A stretch of 64,000 nucleotides of DNA from Paulownia fortunei. Taxonomy: Eukaryota > Streptophyta > Magnoliopsida > Lamiales > Paulowniaceae. The notes below the pieces were generated by a model. It was not told the DNA's origin and did no database searches. It saw only the letters and a program-made list of their open reading frames with translations. Of this stretch, positions 9,948-23,044 are shown piece by piece. The position numbers and the translations under genes were made by a program. The stretch lies in NCBI GenBank assembly GCA_019321725.1, contig CM033118.1, forward strand, positions 12,798,071 to 12,862,070. Reading direction: 5' to 3'. Numbering within the stretch: the stretch's first letter is position 1; each line of letters opens with the position of its first letter.

Positions 9948-12900
9948 GATGTAACACATACATTTATATATGTAATTTATATATAATATCTAATTTAAAA
10001 TGTGTATATCACACACAAACACATGTAGCATAAATGAAGCATGTAGTTTTACTGTGCAATAATTATTTTGAAAGTTAAAATTATATGTATTATATGTTTT
10101 TACTTTTTTTTCTTTAGTGAAAATGAGTCTAAAAAATTTAGCCCGTCGGATACGGCATGTCAGGGCAAGTCTTTAGTTGACCGGGAAGCAAACTGAGTTG
10201 GAGTTTTGTCTTTGTGTTAGACGAAAGAGTAAAAGTTTGGCCGGATTCCAACATCAATTTTCAGCCACCTATAAACATACTAATAAAATTCTCCTATTTT
10301 TTAAAAATAATTTGAATAAAATATAATATTTTTATGAAATGTTGAAATCTCAATATATATTTTTTTATAAATAGTAACATAATAAAATTTCATAATTTTT
10401 TCTTTAATAAAACTATTTATTTCCAAAATTTATTCTTATTTTAATAAGATCATATTATACTAACTTATTTTCTTATTTTTTCAATATATATATATATATA
10501 TATAATTTTGACTTGATTATATAATATTTATTGACAATCTTCACATATAAATATATTTTTTTATGAAATAATTAGGTATTTTGTATAGAAGTATTCTAGA
10601 ACTAATTACGAATTTTAAAGACGAATTTTATTATGAACACGAGATTTTGCCAATTTTTTTTTTTAATTAACTTCAATAATACCCACGAATTTTAAGAGCA
10701 ACGAAATATTCTAGAATTTGAACTTTGTTTCTATGCCTATAAAATCTTCAGAAAATTACTTAAATGCCCATGCATTTTACAGCTAGTGTAATCGCATTAT
10801 CAATCTCATACCCCCAAGGTTAATAATGTTATTAAATGTCAAATTAGACAGAAATTTTAACATTGTTCGCAGAATTTAAAGATTTTGGTTCGAGTTCCAT
10901 AAAATATGTGGATGTTAGTAATTTTTTATTATAATTATGCTGAATATAGTACTTAATTAATTTTTATATGATACAATAATGTGATAAATAATGTAATAGA
11001 TCGATCCACTCAAAAGAGGAAAAAAAGAAGAAGAATATCACATATATGAACTCAAGTATTTTTGAAGAAAAGATATAATTTTTCATGAAATTTATACATT
11101 TCAATAGTTCATAATGCAATCACCCCAACAGTAAAAATTAAGCACATTTAAACTCATAAAGAAAAAGAAACAAGCAGACCCTGCTAATAATAGATTAAAT
11201 CTTTGTTGATATGTATGAAAAATTACTGATAATGAATCGACCCCATGTATAAATATTTAAACAATTACTATCTCATTAAACCTCAAAAAATACACATTTG
11301 GAGGATTGTAGTAAAACCAAACTATTATTAGAACTTGATAATAAAATAAAGCCTAGTTACAAACTTTTTTAGTGATAATTCGTATTACACTTGTGTATGT
11401 ATAAATAATTGAAAAATGCTTCTAATCTTCAAATGCATTATGTACTAAACAAAAATATATTCATACCTTTGTTGTGACATGTGTAATACATGTGTACGTA
11501 TTTCATCTTGTATTCAATGAATCATACTCTATTTTGAAAAATAAATAAATAAAATATTTGAAATCTAAAAATTACATTATTAGAAATATTTACAAATATT
11601 AACTGAATATGATAATTAAAAATAAGTTTAATAATTTATAAAAATATTGATTATCATTAAGTATTTATCTCTACAGTATATAATAATCGTAAATTAAAAC
11701 ATGTAATGACTCGTACAAATAATTTTTGCATAAAATAAATAAAAACACTAAACAAAATAAAATCATACAAAAGAAGTCGTACTTGCGCTTTTAAACAAGT
11801 TATTTAGATTTTTAATTTACTATTTTGTCTATGAGTTTATATATTATTCATTTTGTATTTTTAATCGATTTTGCTGTCATAATGATGAGGGGAAGCGATA
11901 AAATTTTCAAGAATTTGAAGAATTCGTCTTCAAGCTTCAAGAGAGGAATTCTAGAGAACTCAAAATATGCAAAACATAATTTTTATTTATGAATAAGAAA
12001 AATGAAAAATAATAGAGTGTCAAACAAGCCTAAAAATCTGCCCACTCGAAAAATTATGAAACTTGGCCTAAACTACTTGTAATAAGACCAGAACTAGAAA
12101 AGCAGTAAAATATCAAGTCTAAAAGATAACTAAAAACATAATGGAATTGAGATAGTGGAATTTCAGGGTCGAAGGTGGATCCTCATGGCCTTTAGGTGAA
12201 AAAGGGTTAGATCCATCTTGTAAAAAATGAGCACGTGCATATTATATACTGTACGTTTTCTCGTTCAACTATCAAAGCCCAAAAACACAAGCATTCAAAA
12301 CAAATTAATTTTCTTAATAAAATCAAACGATTAAGTCCAAATTAGAAGCATCCAAAACATTCCCAATTTAAGTTACAAAATTTACATAATACTTCTTACG
12401 GACAATAGTGAAATTTGCTTTTTCAAATATTTAAGTAGTGGTAAATCCATTTGAATCAAAATAAGTAAACAAATGTGGACAAGATTTTCCAATGGTTTCT
12501 AACAAGGAAATGAGTGTGACCATTTGCATAGGAACAATAAACAGTGAGCAAAGTATCCATGCATAATTGGACACGACAAATATCAAAATTCAAAAGACAT
12601 AGGACGGCTGACTTTGAAACGGTCGCCACCCCCCCCCCCCCCCCCCCAAGCGAAAAACACGTCTTTCCCTTTCAGACGCTCCTCCCTCGTCCAATTCTCA
12701 TTATCCTAATAATTATGTCGTTTTGATATTATATATATTTATTTTGATTCCACATAAAATTTTAAATAAAAAACTAGATTTTCTTTACTAAAGTTATACT
12801 GTAACATTTTTTCACAAGAAAATGTGAAAAGAAATTAGCCTTAAACAATGTTCTTGCAGCCGTGTCTTTTTATTAATGGAGGTTTCCCTAAGTTAGTCAA

Positions 12901-14144
12901 GAAAATTTAAATAATATCTCGTTGTGATATTACGAAAAGAGGGGGAAAAAAACTATATCATTGTTCACGCATAAGTATCGATTGCATTTATATATATTTA
13001 CCAAATGTGAATTGTCTAATGTATTTCGGTTGATTTTAATATATACTTAGGAATGTTATTTGCATAACAATAGGTAGGATTTAATTCATCTGAGACCCAC
13101 AACGGTTCTGACTAATCACTTTTACCAACATCATGGAAAAAGACAATCAATAATGTTTGTTTTTATTTTTTCTTAAATATTTTCATTCTAAGTTCATACT
13201 TTTAAAATAAAATCAAACAAATTTAATGTTCTTCCATATATTTTTCTCCTATTACATTATATTTGTTAATATATTTTTTCAAAATATATTATTCAAAAAT
13301 ACTTCTATTAAAACACTTGAAACAAATCCAAATATTTGGAATGTGTATTACTAACATGATTTTTGTTGTAATTGACACTCCATCTATTCCTTATTAGGTC
13401 ATTTAGGAGGTAAAAAAATGTGAATTTTCGATGTTATAAGATGTTGAATTAAGTATAGTAAAAGTTTAAATATAGAATAATTTTCCATTAGTATGGACTT
13501 TTAGCTTGTAATAATTTTGGAAAAAAGTTGTTAGTTCCTCCAAAGGTACTAAATTTAACTTCTTGTATTATTATTATTATTTTTTACAACCAATTAGATG
13601 TATTATATGGAATTACATGGGAATTATATTCACAAAACAAACATATTATATTTACAAGAACCTTTATCACATATGGTTTCACCTCATTTATGTACCCAAA
13701 AAATCTCTTTTTTTGTTGTTTTATATCAGTAAAATAATTTTTGTTTATAATAGATCAATCACAAGATAACGTTTTTCAAATTTTAAGTATCACCAATGAG
13801 TTTTAACACTTCGAATCTTTTATTATAATTTTGTATTACATATCATATTGTATATAATATATGAACGTCATATATAAATGATTAATTCTAAATATATATT
13901 GAAAAATATTATATATATATAATATGCATGTTAATATCATAGAATAACAATTGATTTTTACTTATTTATTATTATGTTATAAACATTAACTACTTATTGA
14001 TATTATCATGCATTTGATACATATAATAAAAACTCGTATATTTTTTCCTCTATTTTTCTTTTTTTTTTTCTTTATTTTGAACTTAGAGCAAGTAGTAAAT
14101 AAATAAATAACCCCCTCCAATTACTCATCCAACCCACCCTCTCT
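9948..14144. other. Gene-free region
   Basis: About 4.2 kb of AT-rich sequence without supported coding content. It holds an (AT)n tract at 10484-10504, a B-box-like GGTTCGAGTTCC near 10887 and a run of 19 C at 12629-12647. No RNA gene or element ends were recognised. Confidence 0.6.
12629..12647. repeat. Homopolymer C19
   Basis: An uninterrupted run of 19 cytosines in otherwise AT-rich DNA. It could be real or an assembly artefact, since homopolymer length is hard to call. Confidence 0.95.
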
Positions 14145-14150
14145 CACGTG
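14145..14150 (+). promoter_or_regulatory. G-box (CACGTG) upstream of the UDP-arabinopyranose mutase gene
   Basis: A perfect CACGTG palindrome about 207 bp before the start codon, just upstream of a CT-rich leader. G-boxes bind bZIP and bHLH factors in plants. Its use here is only inferred from position, and no convincing TATA box was seen next to it. Confidence 0.4.
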
Positions 14151-14356
14151 CCAACCGCTCACTTTATTCAGGAGTTGCACATTCAACACACCACCACCAT
14201 CTCTTACAAATTCACACTCCTTTTCCACTTCTCTCTACACTAGATCTCCATCCCCTCCTTCCTTCCTCAATCTCGCGGAACGAAACCTCAACAAATCCGA
14301 AACAGATAGAGAAAGGAACCAAAAAAAAAACAAAAAAAAAACGTCTCATCTTAACA

Positions 14357-16857
14357 ATGGCAGCCTCAAAATCATTGACACCTCTGCTGAAAGATGAACT
14401 AGACATAGTGATTCCGACCATTAGAAATCTTGATTTCTTGGAGATGTGGCGGCCGTTTTTCCAGCCGTATCATCTCATCATAGTGCAAGATGGCGATCCG
14501 TCGAAAATTATTAAGGTGCCCGAGGGCTTTGATTATGAGCTTTACAACAGGAATGACATTAACAAGATTTTGGGTCCCAAGGCAAACTGCATTTCCTTCA
14601 AGGATTCTGCTTGCCGTTGCTTTGGGTACATGGTTTCCAAGAAGAAGTACATATTCACCATTGATGATGATTGCTTTGTAAGATTCGCAACCCAATTTTT
14701 TGGTGGGGTGTGTTATGTGGGTGTATGCTTCTCTTCTCTTCTATTTTGTTTTTGGGGGGTGTGGGGTGGGTGTTGGATTTTGATTTAGTTTCCGTTTGTG
14801 GATTTTGTGTTCATGTGGTGCTTTTGATCTGTAGAATTCTGCTCTAAAAGTTTCGGGCTCTGAGTCTTTTTGTTTTTAAGTTCATGTTGGGATCAAAGAT
14901 TGGATTTTGATCCAAAGGCTAGTGAGGTTTTTGGTTTTCTGTTTAAAAAGGTATATTTAGATATGGGGTTTGAATTTAAGATGTGAATTCTTGTATAGTT
15001 CTTGCTTTGCACTGGCAGGATATTTTTTGGCCGTTAGATGGTATTTTTTTGGCTGTTGCTTTCTAAAATCTTGATTTGGACTTTAACGGCCTTTAAGCCA
15101 TTAAAGTTTTCATAAAATTTGAAGTTCAATTGAATCGATTTTTGTTAAAAACTTCCGTTTTCCTGCATTGACCTTTTGTGGTCTTTTTCTTTTTCTCTTT
15201 CATTTTTTGATAATTTGTTTTGTCAATATTGATGATGGATGAGAGGAATGGGATGTTAAGCTTGCCTTGGGATTAATTTGGCAAGTTTTGATACTTTGAT
15301 GAATGCAGATCTGACTCTAGTACCTATTTCAGATTAAAGATCTGATTATTTTAAGCTTGGCCTCTGAAGCTAAAGAAGTTTTTAAAAGCTTCACTTTTTA
15401 CTCAACTATATGATCACAAAGTTTTTTGAAGAATATGCCATCATTTACAGTTGGCATTTTAATCCTTAAAATACCTGCTTATTTGGTTGGTAAATTTTAT
15501 CAATTGAATTTATACTTTCTTTACTCGGATGTTACTTATGGTCTTTGATAATTTGAATGCTGACATCTTAATAACAGAATGGATAATGACCTAATTCCTT
15601 CGCTTTTATTTCATTTGACATCAGAATTCAAGATCTCTTTAGTTCCAGATTATGCTTGCAGTTGCTCCAATCTGGTTCAGTTTGGCTAATAAAGAGGGAT
15701 TTTAATCCCTGCTTGTCATTGTATGAATTTACATGTTGTGTTTACAGAAATTATTTCCAAATGAAATACCTGATGCATATAATCATTCAGGTGCTTTATG
15801 TTCTACTAGAAAATATCAAAGCCATTATGCATGCTTCGTGGTCCTACATCTATACATGACTTTGCTTTTAAATTAGGGTTTTTGGTAGATTTGTTTAGTA
15901 TCTTTATTGAATCATTTATTGGTACCCAGGTTGCTAAAGATCCATCTGGCAAGGAAATTAATGCACTTGAGCAGCACATTAAGAACCTTCTGTCCCCATC
16001 TACTCCATTTTTCTTCAACACCCTTTATGATCCCTTCCGTGATGGCACAGACTTTGTTCGGGGATACCCGTTCAGTCTTCGTGAAGGTGTACCAACTGCC
16101 GTGTCCCATGGCCTTTGGCTCAACATCCCTGATTATGACGCACCCACTCAACTTGTCAAGCCTCTCGAGAGGAACACTAGGTATAGAGAACTCTCCGGGC
16201 ACAAGTTTCTCATGCTGCTATCTTCATTTAAGATACTGATAATATCTTGTCATTTTCAGGTTTGTTGATGCAGTTATGACGATTCCGAAGGGAACCCTCT
16301 TCCCAATGTGTGGCATGAACCTGGCTTTCAGCCGCGAATTAATTGGCCCAGCAATGTACTTTGGACTAATGGGTGATGGTCAGCCGATCGGACGCTATGA
16401 TGACATGTGGGCTGGTTGGTGCACTAAGGTAGACTTCAAATATTGCTTTTACATCTGCATTGCTATTGACGGTTTGGAGATTCAATATGTAGAGGGCTTT
16501 AATCATTTCCTGTCATAGGTGATTTGTGACCACTTGGGATTGGGAGTCAAGACCGGTTTGCCATACATTTGGCACAGCAAAGCTAGCAACCCATTTATGA
16601 ATCTTAAGAAAGAATACAAGGGTATCTACTGGCAGGAGGAGCTAATCCCATTTTTCCAATCTGTTGCCATTCCGAAGGACTGCACCACAGTTCAAAAATG
16701 CTATATTGAAATCTCCAAGCAAGTCAAGGCGAAGCTTGGTAAGGTGGATGATTACTTCAATAAACTGGCAGATGCAATGGTCACTTGGATTGAAGCATGG
16801 GATGAGCTTAACCCCTCAGAAGCCTCTGCCGGAGTTCCCAATGGCTCTGCCAAGTAG
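14357..16857 (+). CDS. RGP/UAM: UDP-arabinopyranose mutase / reversibly glycosylated polypeptide (RGP), four exons
   Basis: Exons 14357-14677, 15930-16180, 16260-16428 and 16519-16857 join to 359 codons with GT..AG introns of 1252, 79 and 90 bp; this is the usual RGP length. The protein interconverts UDP-arabinopyranose and UDP-arabinofuranose for cell-wall arabinans and glycoproteins, and acts in the cytosol and at the Golgi face. Visible marks are the N-terminal [20 protein letters not shown], the DDD metal/nucleotide motif (residues 103-105), GYPFSLREG with Arg158 (the position reported as the self-glycosylated arginine), [39 protein letters not shown] and [13 protein letters not shown]. 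No signal peptide or membrane segment is seen. The start is the first ATG after a CT-rich leader. No defect was found. Which paralogue (UAM1, 2 or 3) cannot be decided. Confidence 0.96.
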
Positions 16858-17938
16858 AAAGATCTTAATTGATAGGTATAAATTTCTTTGGATAGATATA
16901 GTCTGGTACTGGAATAGTCCTCTTTGTTCAAGCTCTTGTTAAAAGCTTGGACAAATTCATTTTCGGCGCAGAGATTATTAGCTATTTATCCGAGTTCAGA
17001 ACCACCATATATTTAATATTATTTACATTTATTTTGTATTTCATGAGCATTTTTAAGTGTTAAGCCAGGCTTTCAGAAGCTCAGAGATCAAATTTATCTG
17101 CAGGTTTTAGATTCTTTTGTTTGTTCGAACGTGGCTTTTAGTATCTTGTCCAACAACCTTAATGAGAAAAATTGAGTTGCGGGCTGGACTCATACAAAGC
17201 TACGAGATATACAAAGGGAAAAAAGTTGCTGTTAAAATACTTTTGTTGGACATGTTTTTATTGTTTGTTTTTGAGTGTGTGATTTTTTTATTTTTTTTAT
17301 TTTTTATTTTTTAATAAATAAGAAAAAGGTGGGGATGGCTAGGATTCGAACACTTCTAAAATTTAATTGTACCTACTCCCTACCTGTATCATCCCATATT
17401 TGAACCAGTGTTATTTTCATATTCCAAAAGCATGTCAAAATTACTAATAAATATTTAATGGGTGGATGTCTGCCGACACTTTTGGCAAATGTATTCGGTG
17501 TGCTCGACAACAACTAAACACAGTTTATTTTTAAGTAAAATACATGGAAAAAATTATAAATGTTACAAGACTTTGATTGTTAACGTATAAGATTAAATTT
17601 ATTTTACCTCCCTACACTGGAATTAATTACCTTCCTCAACTAATAAATTTTTTAAATATCTCTCTAAACTAATAAAATTTATATTAATGGATAAGCATAG
17701 CCTTGAACTAAGTAAAGCATCACTTTTTCCCCGCTATGATAGCACTTTGCCTCATTCACAACAAAACAACATTTTGTTTTCAAATTTTATTCCACATTAA
17801 CATTATTAAATAAAATAACCTTTAATTAAGTTTAAATTTAGATAAATAGCAAAATATGATTATGATTGTATAGAGAGAAGACATAATAAATTTAATATTA
17901 TCTCTTGTAAATTTAGAAGAGCCCCCATCTTATTTTTG
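16858..17938. other. 3' flank of RGP with a SINE-like remnant
   Basis: The first 200 bases are probably the RGP 3' UTR. On the minus strand near 17340-17355, GTTCGAATCC (an RNA polymerase III B-box match) is followed by an A-rich stretch (plus-strand T-rich 17281-17312). This is the layout of a tRNA-derived SINE 3' half, but no A box or target duplication was identified. The remainder is AT-rich without genes. Confidence 0.4.
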
Positions 17939-18989
17939 GGTTAATTTTACTTTAACCGCTCCACTTTTGTTAAATATCATTTTATCCTCTTATTGTATTC
18001 CTTTACCTCTATATTCTTGAAAATAACAAAACTATCCCTACCTATTATTTTTAATAAAATTACTTTAAAAATATTTAAAACTACTAAACTTGTATTTATC
18101 TTCTAATAATTTTTTATCTTCTAATTAATATTTAATATTAAATTCATTTTAAAATTTATTTGTACTTCAAATTTAATGACTACTTTTTTAATTTAATTTA
18201 TTTTTATAAACTACCATATTCATATCCGTAATAAACCCAAAAAAATATGAAATTTATTTTAAATAATATTTTATTAATCACGTTAAATTTTAGTTATAAA
18301 TCTCTCATTATTAATGGAATTACCGTAATTTAATTGAAACTAAGTTAATTAAAAAATAATAATCATTTTAGTGTTTAATTTATTAATATTAAATAAATAA
18401 TAAATAATATTATTATCGTGATTTAATAGAAATTGCATTAAACTTAAAAAATATTCATTTTGGTGTTTAACTAATTAATCAAAAAATGACTAATATAGTT
18501 TTTCTTAAATTATGATTATTCAATTAATAATCATAAAATTACTACTAATATTTCACATATTTATTAAAATGTTATTTAGAAATAAATTACATATTTTTTA
18601 GATTTATGATGAATAAGAAATTTATAAGTATAAATTTATTAGCTAATAAAAAATATTTTAGTATATAGTAACTTATTAGAAACTATACTAAATTAAATAT
18701 ATAGCCATTAAGTTTTAATTATAATAAAATTTTAAATAAATTTAATATTAAGTATTAATTAGTTTATTAGAATGTAAATATAAAATATTTTAAAGTGATT
18801 TTACTAAAAATAATAGCAAGGACGATTAGATCATTTTTTTAAAAATATAGGGAGTAAAATGATATGATAAGAGTACAAAGAGGTAAACTGATACCAATTG
18901 AGAATACATGGAATAAAATGATACAATTGAAAATATAAGAGAGTAAAATAATATTAAACGAGAATAGATAGGGTAAAGTGAAATTAACC
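17939..18989. mobile_element. Mutator-like non-autonomous element with long terminal inverted repeats
   Basis: A 1051-bp block begins GGTTAATTTTACTTTAACC and ends with the inverted counterpart GGTAAAGTGAAATTAACC. The left arm is about 140 bp (17939-18079) and the right about 209 bp (18781-18989). The right arm is longer because it holds more copies of a roughly 30-bp subterminal repeat. The flanks are TTATTTTTG (17930-17938) and TTATTTTTTG (18990-18999), a 9-10 bp target duplication with one T slipped. Long TIRs and 9-bp duplications are typical of MULEs. The interior is AT-rich and has no transposase. Confidence 0.8.
18854..18989. repeat. 30-bp subterminal tandem repeat in the MULE-like right arm
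   Basis: Units starting near 18854, 18883, 18913, 18943 and 18973 share a G/ATAAAATGATA...GAATA pattern at 29-30 bp spacing. The left arm shows fewer such units in the opposite orientation. Confidence 0.7.
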
Positions 18990-18999
18990 TTATTTTTTG

Positions 19000-20135
19000 T
19001 TTTATTTAAAAAGTATCTCATAATTATATTTTTTTCTCAAAAAATTTTGTTGCATTAATAGACATTTATAGAAAAACTCTTGCTATTTTTTATTTCTAAT
19101 TTTGATTCTACGTATTGGAATTTTTTACTCAATGTGTATTTAACTATGCACGCACATCTTATTTACATAATACAGGTATTTGTACCATTGGAAAAAAAGG
19201 CAGAAAGGAATCATTGATCAATACTAAAAATATAAAAAAAATTGTGCGCATAAAAAGGCATAAATATGTATGTGTTATATTATAAATAGTAATACAAATA
19301 GCTTTGTCACTTTATCTTAATAACTAGTATGATATTTATATATAAAGTATTCGTTTTATTGAGAAAATATTATTCTAAGAATGAACAATACAACAAAGTG
19401 ATGATAAAAATAGAAACTATTGCATTAATTGAAGTCTGATATATAATAATTCATAGATGATCATGTAACTTATATTAAAATACCAAGTTGTCTACGTGCA
19501 ATTTAGAGTAAATTCAAGGTTAATTTGTTGAATTTGGGGTTGAATTAGTTGATATTATTTAATGATATAAATAGTTCTATTATGTATCGAAAGTGTATAT
19601 GCGTAGCTCAATACATGTTAATTAATCTAATTTATTTTGTAGCTATTTATTTGCGAAAGTACAATCAAAATTAGAAATAAAAAAATAACAGAAAATTCTT
19701 ATAATATTTTTTAATGCAACTACAAATTTTTGAATGGAGAAAAAGAAAAAAGAAATATATGAGATGCTTTCTAAAATAAAAATATGTAAATATGTAGATA
19801 CATATAATATGGTAGTCATATAATTTATGTGATATACTTTTAAAATTCATGTTTAAAACATTAGAGTTTTATAGTTGATACAACTAAATTTCGTTGTATT
19901 TTGATATTTGAACAATGTGAGAAACAAATCACCAAAGGAAAATAGTTTAACTTTCACAATTCAAATATTTCCTTTATGATTTTTTCTTTTACTCACACTT
20001 AATCACAATAGCTTTTCTCTTTTTTCTTTTATTCTTTTTTTTTTATGTTGTTTCTTTTCTATAGAGAGTTTTGATGGTTTCAAGTGTAAAAGAAAAGTAG
20101 GAGAATAGTTTTATGATTGGTGGAGAAGTTGATAT
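19000..20135. other. Gene-free AT-rich region
   Basis: No coding region, RNA gene or element boundary is supported. Confidence 0.6.
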
Positions 20136-20430
20136 TGGTGAAAAAGTAATAGGGAATTATTTGTTTGCCCGTGAAGGGGATAAGTAGAATCAGGGATTAG
20201 TTGTCCACTTGCTAAGGGGATAAACAAAATCACAGTTAGTTGTCCCCTGCGGGGGGATAAGCAAAGTCATAGGAAATTAGATGTCTATCCGGCGTTGGAT
20301 AAGAAAAGTCATAGCGAGTTAGTTATCCGCCCACCAAGGTATAACCAAAGTCATAAGATATTAGCTATCAGCCCAACAAGTGATATGTAATGTCATAAGG
20401 AATTAGTTGTTCGCCATCAAGGGACAAGCC
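20136..20430. repeat. Degenerate 41-bp minisatellite, about 7 units
   Basis: Units start near 20136, 20178, 20218, 20255, 20297, 20338 and 20380, at spacings of 37-42 bp. The shared core runs GGATAAGCAAAGTCATA then a TTAG-TTGTCCGCCC-AAG part. It is clearly more GC-rich than the flanks. Units have diverged, so the array is not young. No family name is recognised. Confidence 0.8.
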
Positions 20431-23008
20431 ACTCTACGGGGGTTTTCACAGTATTTTTGGTACTAAAAAAATCATATTCCTTCTCTAGGTTTCTTCCACC
20501 TTCCTCACCACCAAAAAGTCCAACTCAGTGGCATCGAGATAGTCCATCCATTTCACCCTTATTTCGTTCTTGATTATCATACAGTAAATTCGGATTCCAA
20601 AACTGGGTATTCGAACTACAGAGTTCTGATTCCTCAAAAGACAATACATAGGCATTCCATCCAAATCTTGAACTTGACAATAACATAGCACCCCGTTTGC
20701 ATTTATGTTCATGTACATATATGCATCTACATTATTTTGCATATTTCTTGTGTTACTTTGGTTTTTCTCTTATTCAGGGTGAAGACTTTTTCCATAATTT
20801 ACTATGAAAAGCAAAAAAAAATATATATAATAATAATAATTAAAATACCATTAAATGAAATGTTGTTAAATTTAGGTAAAACATGGACTCACTCCACACT
20901 TTATGGAGTCTATGCTTTCTAAAAGTATGGATCAAGTCCATATTTTCTTATTTTTTTAATATGTTTGAAAAAGGTGAAGAGGTGGACTTTATCCACGTCT
21001 TTACCTTTTATTTTTTTAATTTTATTTTAATCAATTTGCTATAATTTTGATCTTGTAAATCTAAGTATAAATTGTATTAAGTAATAATTTTTTGTAAGTT
21101 CGAGGGCAATTCATAAAAAAATTATATTTCTAAAAAAATGAAATTTATGTAGTTTAGAATATATATAAAAAATGTATATTATAACTAAAAAAAAAACAAA
21201 GTAAAAAAATATTGAAAATTAGGGATTTGCTCTTAAGTTTTAGATAAAGGAATGACTATTTATTCTTTTTATCTCTTTTAATTGCTACTATTGGAATATA
21301 CACATAACGAAGGTTCCAATTGGAAAATGTTATCAAATAGCTCATGTAATAAAATAATCATAATATTATCTTACTATTTGTAAATTACCTCTTAACACCA
21401 ACACTTGTTTATAAAATCAAATATTTATGCACACTTTTGTCTACAATAAATCAAGGTTTCATGTTAGCGGTTAGTATAGTAAAATCAAACGTTTAGCTAG
21501 ATGAATTCAAATATTTATTGTGTTATTAGTGATATATAAATTAATAATCACCACAAAAAAGTATGGTTTAAGTCAAAAATTAAAACAATAATATAACATA
21601 TTTAAATTTTTTCTACCTTTATAACTGTTCTTCTTCCTCCATCAAGAGGTTCACTATTTCGAAATTCAAAAAGATATAATGAAAGTAGAAAATATTAAAA
21701 ATAGAAAAGAATCTAAAGAATATATTTTTATTACTATTAGAAAATTTAACCTAAAGAAAGACAACAATAAAACTTTCATTTTCCTCTCTACCCCCGTCCC
21801 TCTTTCTCTCTTACAAGTTTAATACATAACCTATTTATAGTGCTTGGAATATTGTAGAGATTAAACATATAATGAATGAGTTAAACAATCAAGTGGTATA
21901 CTACTTATCAAAAGTTGTTAAGTTACATCAAATCCTCTAAATCTTTACCTACCTGATTAAGTTAAATTTTTAAACTGGATGCAACTCGATTCTGATAATG
22001 GGTAAATAATTAAAGTTGTAGATATTTTTTTCATGATATATTTGCATATATCATTTGTCAAATTTGGATGCAGTATGAGAGAAATATAGTCAAATTACAG
22101 GATTATGTTCAAAAGTCATCTTTCAACAACAGTAGCACATTGCAGTTTATTTATTGACTATTTTAAATATTTTTTCACCATCTTATCTTCTACAAACTTG
22201 TTTATCTATTTTTTTAATATAATATATCCAAATTTCATCTCAAAAGTAATTTGGCTTTAAAAAATATGACACAATTGGTAATATAGATTAGGATTGGACT
22301 TAACTCTTATTCGAATTTTTGGTGATCCATTTTGTACCGTCACTTATAATTCAACTTCTTTGATCGATTCTTACACATTTAATATGGGATCCAAGGTTTA
22401 CACGAACTTATAAATGAATGACTTATCAATCCATAGTTTTAAGAATTAATCCAAAACTATTTTGGAATCAAAAGATATGTGAGTTTTTCTAAAACCTACA
22501 CAAAAAAGATAAAAAAATTTAATCTTATTTTTTTATGTTGATTTTCTATTTATTCATAAAATACAAAAATGCTTTAATTATGAGTTCTAATAACAATTTC
22601 AAAGTAAAAATAATTATGTACATACACTTTTAAAATGTTCATCACAATCAAAAAGAAAAGAAAAGAAAAGAAAAAGTTTATTTTCATTTATTTATTTTTA
22701 TCATAACATATCCTGACAGGTACTTACACATGCATTTTGAAATTATCCTATTACAAAAAAGAAGAAAATCATCCATAGCTAAAAGAGAGATGGCAATTTT
22801 GTCAAGTAAAAATTACTTTATCTGTTAACAAAAGATGTCCACTATTTTATTCTCATTAATCCCAAAATATTTGTATCATCCTTTTAAGAGAAGGCAGTGT
22901 TCAATTAATTACCTATTGTGCCCTTCAATCTACATCAATGGCTTTATTCTTGGGTTATACTCTTTTTTCAAGGTGATGTTATATTCTCTCCAAGCTAGTA
23001 CTATAGCT

Positions 23009-23044
<36 letters not shown>

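Noticed and set aside
10880..10900. B-box-like GGTTCGAGTTCC as a tRNA or SINE
   Set aside because: No cloverleaf, A box or A-rich tail at the right distance.
14399..14695. Minus-strand open frame opposite RGP exon 1
   Set aside because: Shadow of the real plus-strand exon, whose conserved motifs and splice sites are clear.
20485..20742. Minus-strand open stretch of 85 codons with plausible composition
   Set aside because: Phrases such as VKWMDYLDATELD look protein-like, but no family is recognised and there are no supporting neighbours. It could be a gene fragment; left uncalled.
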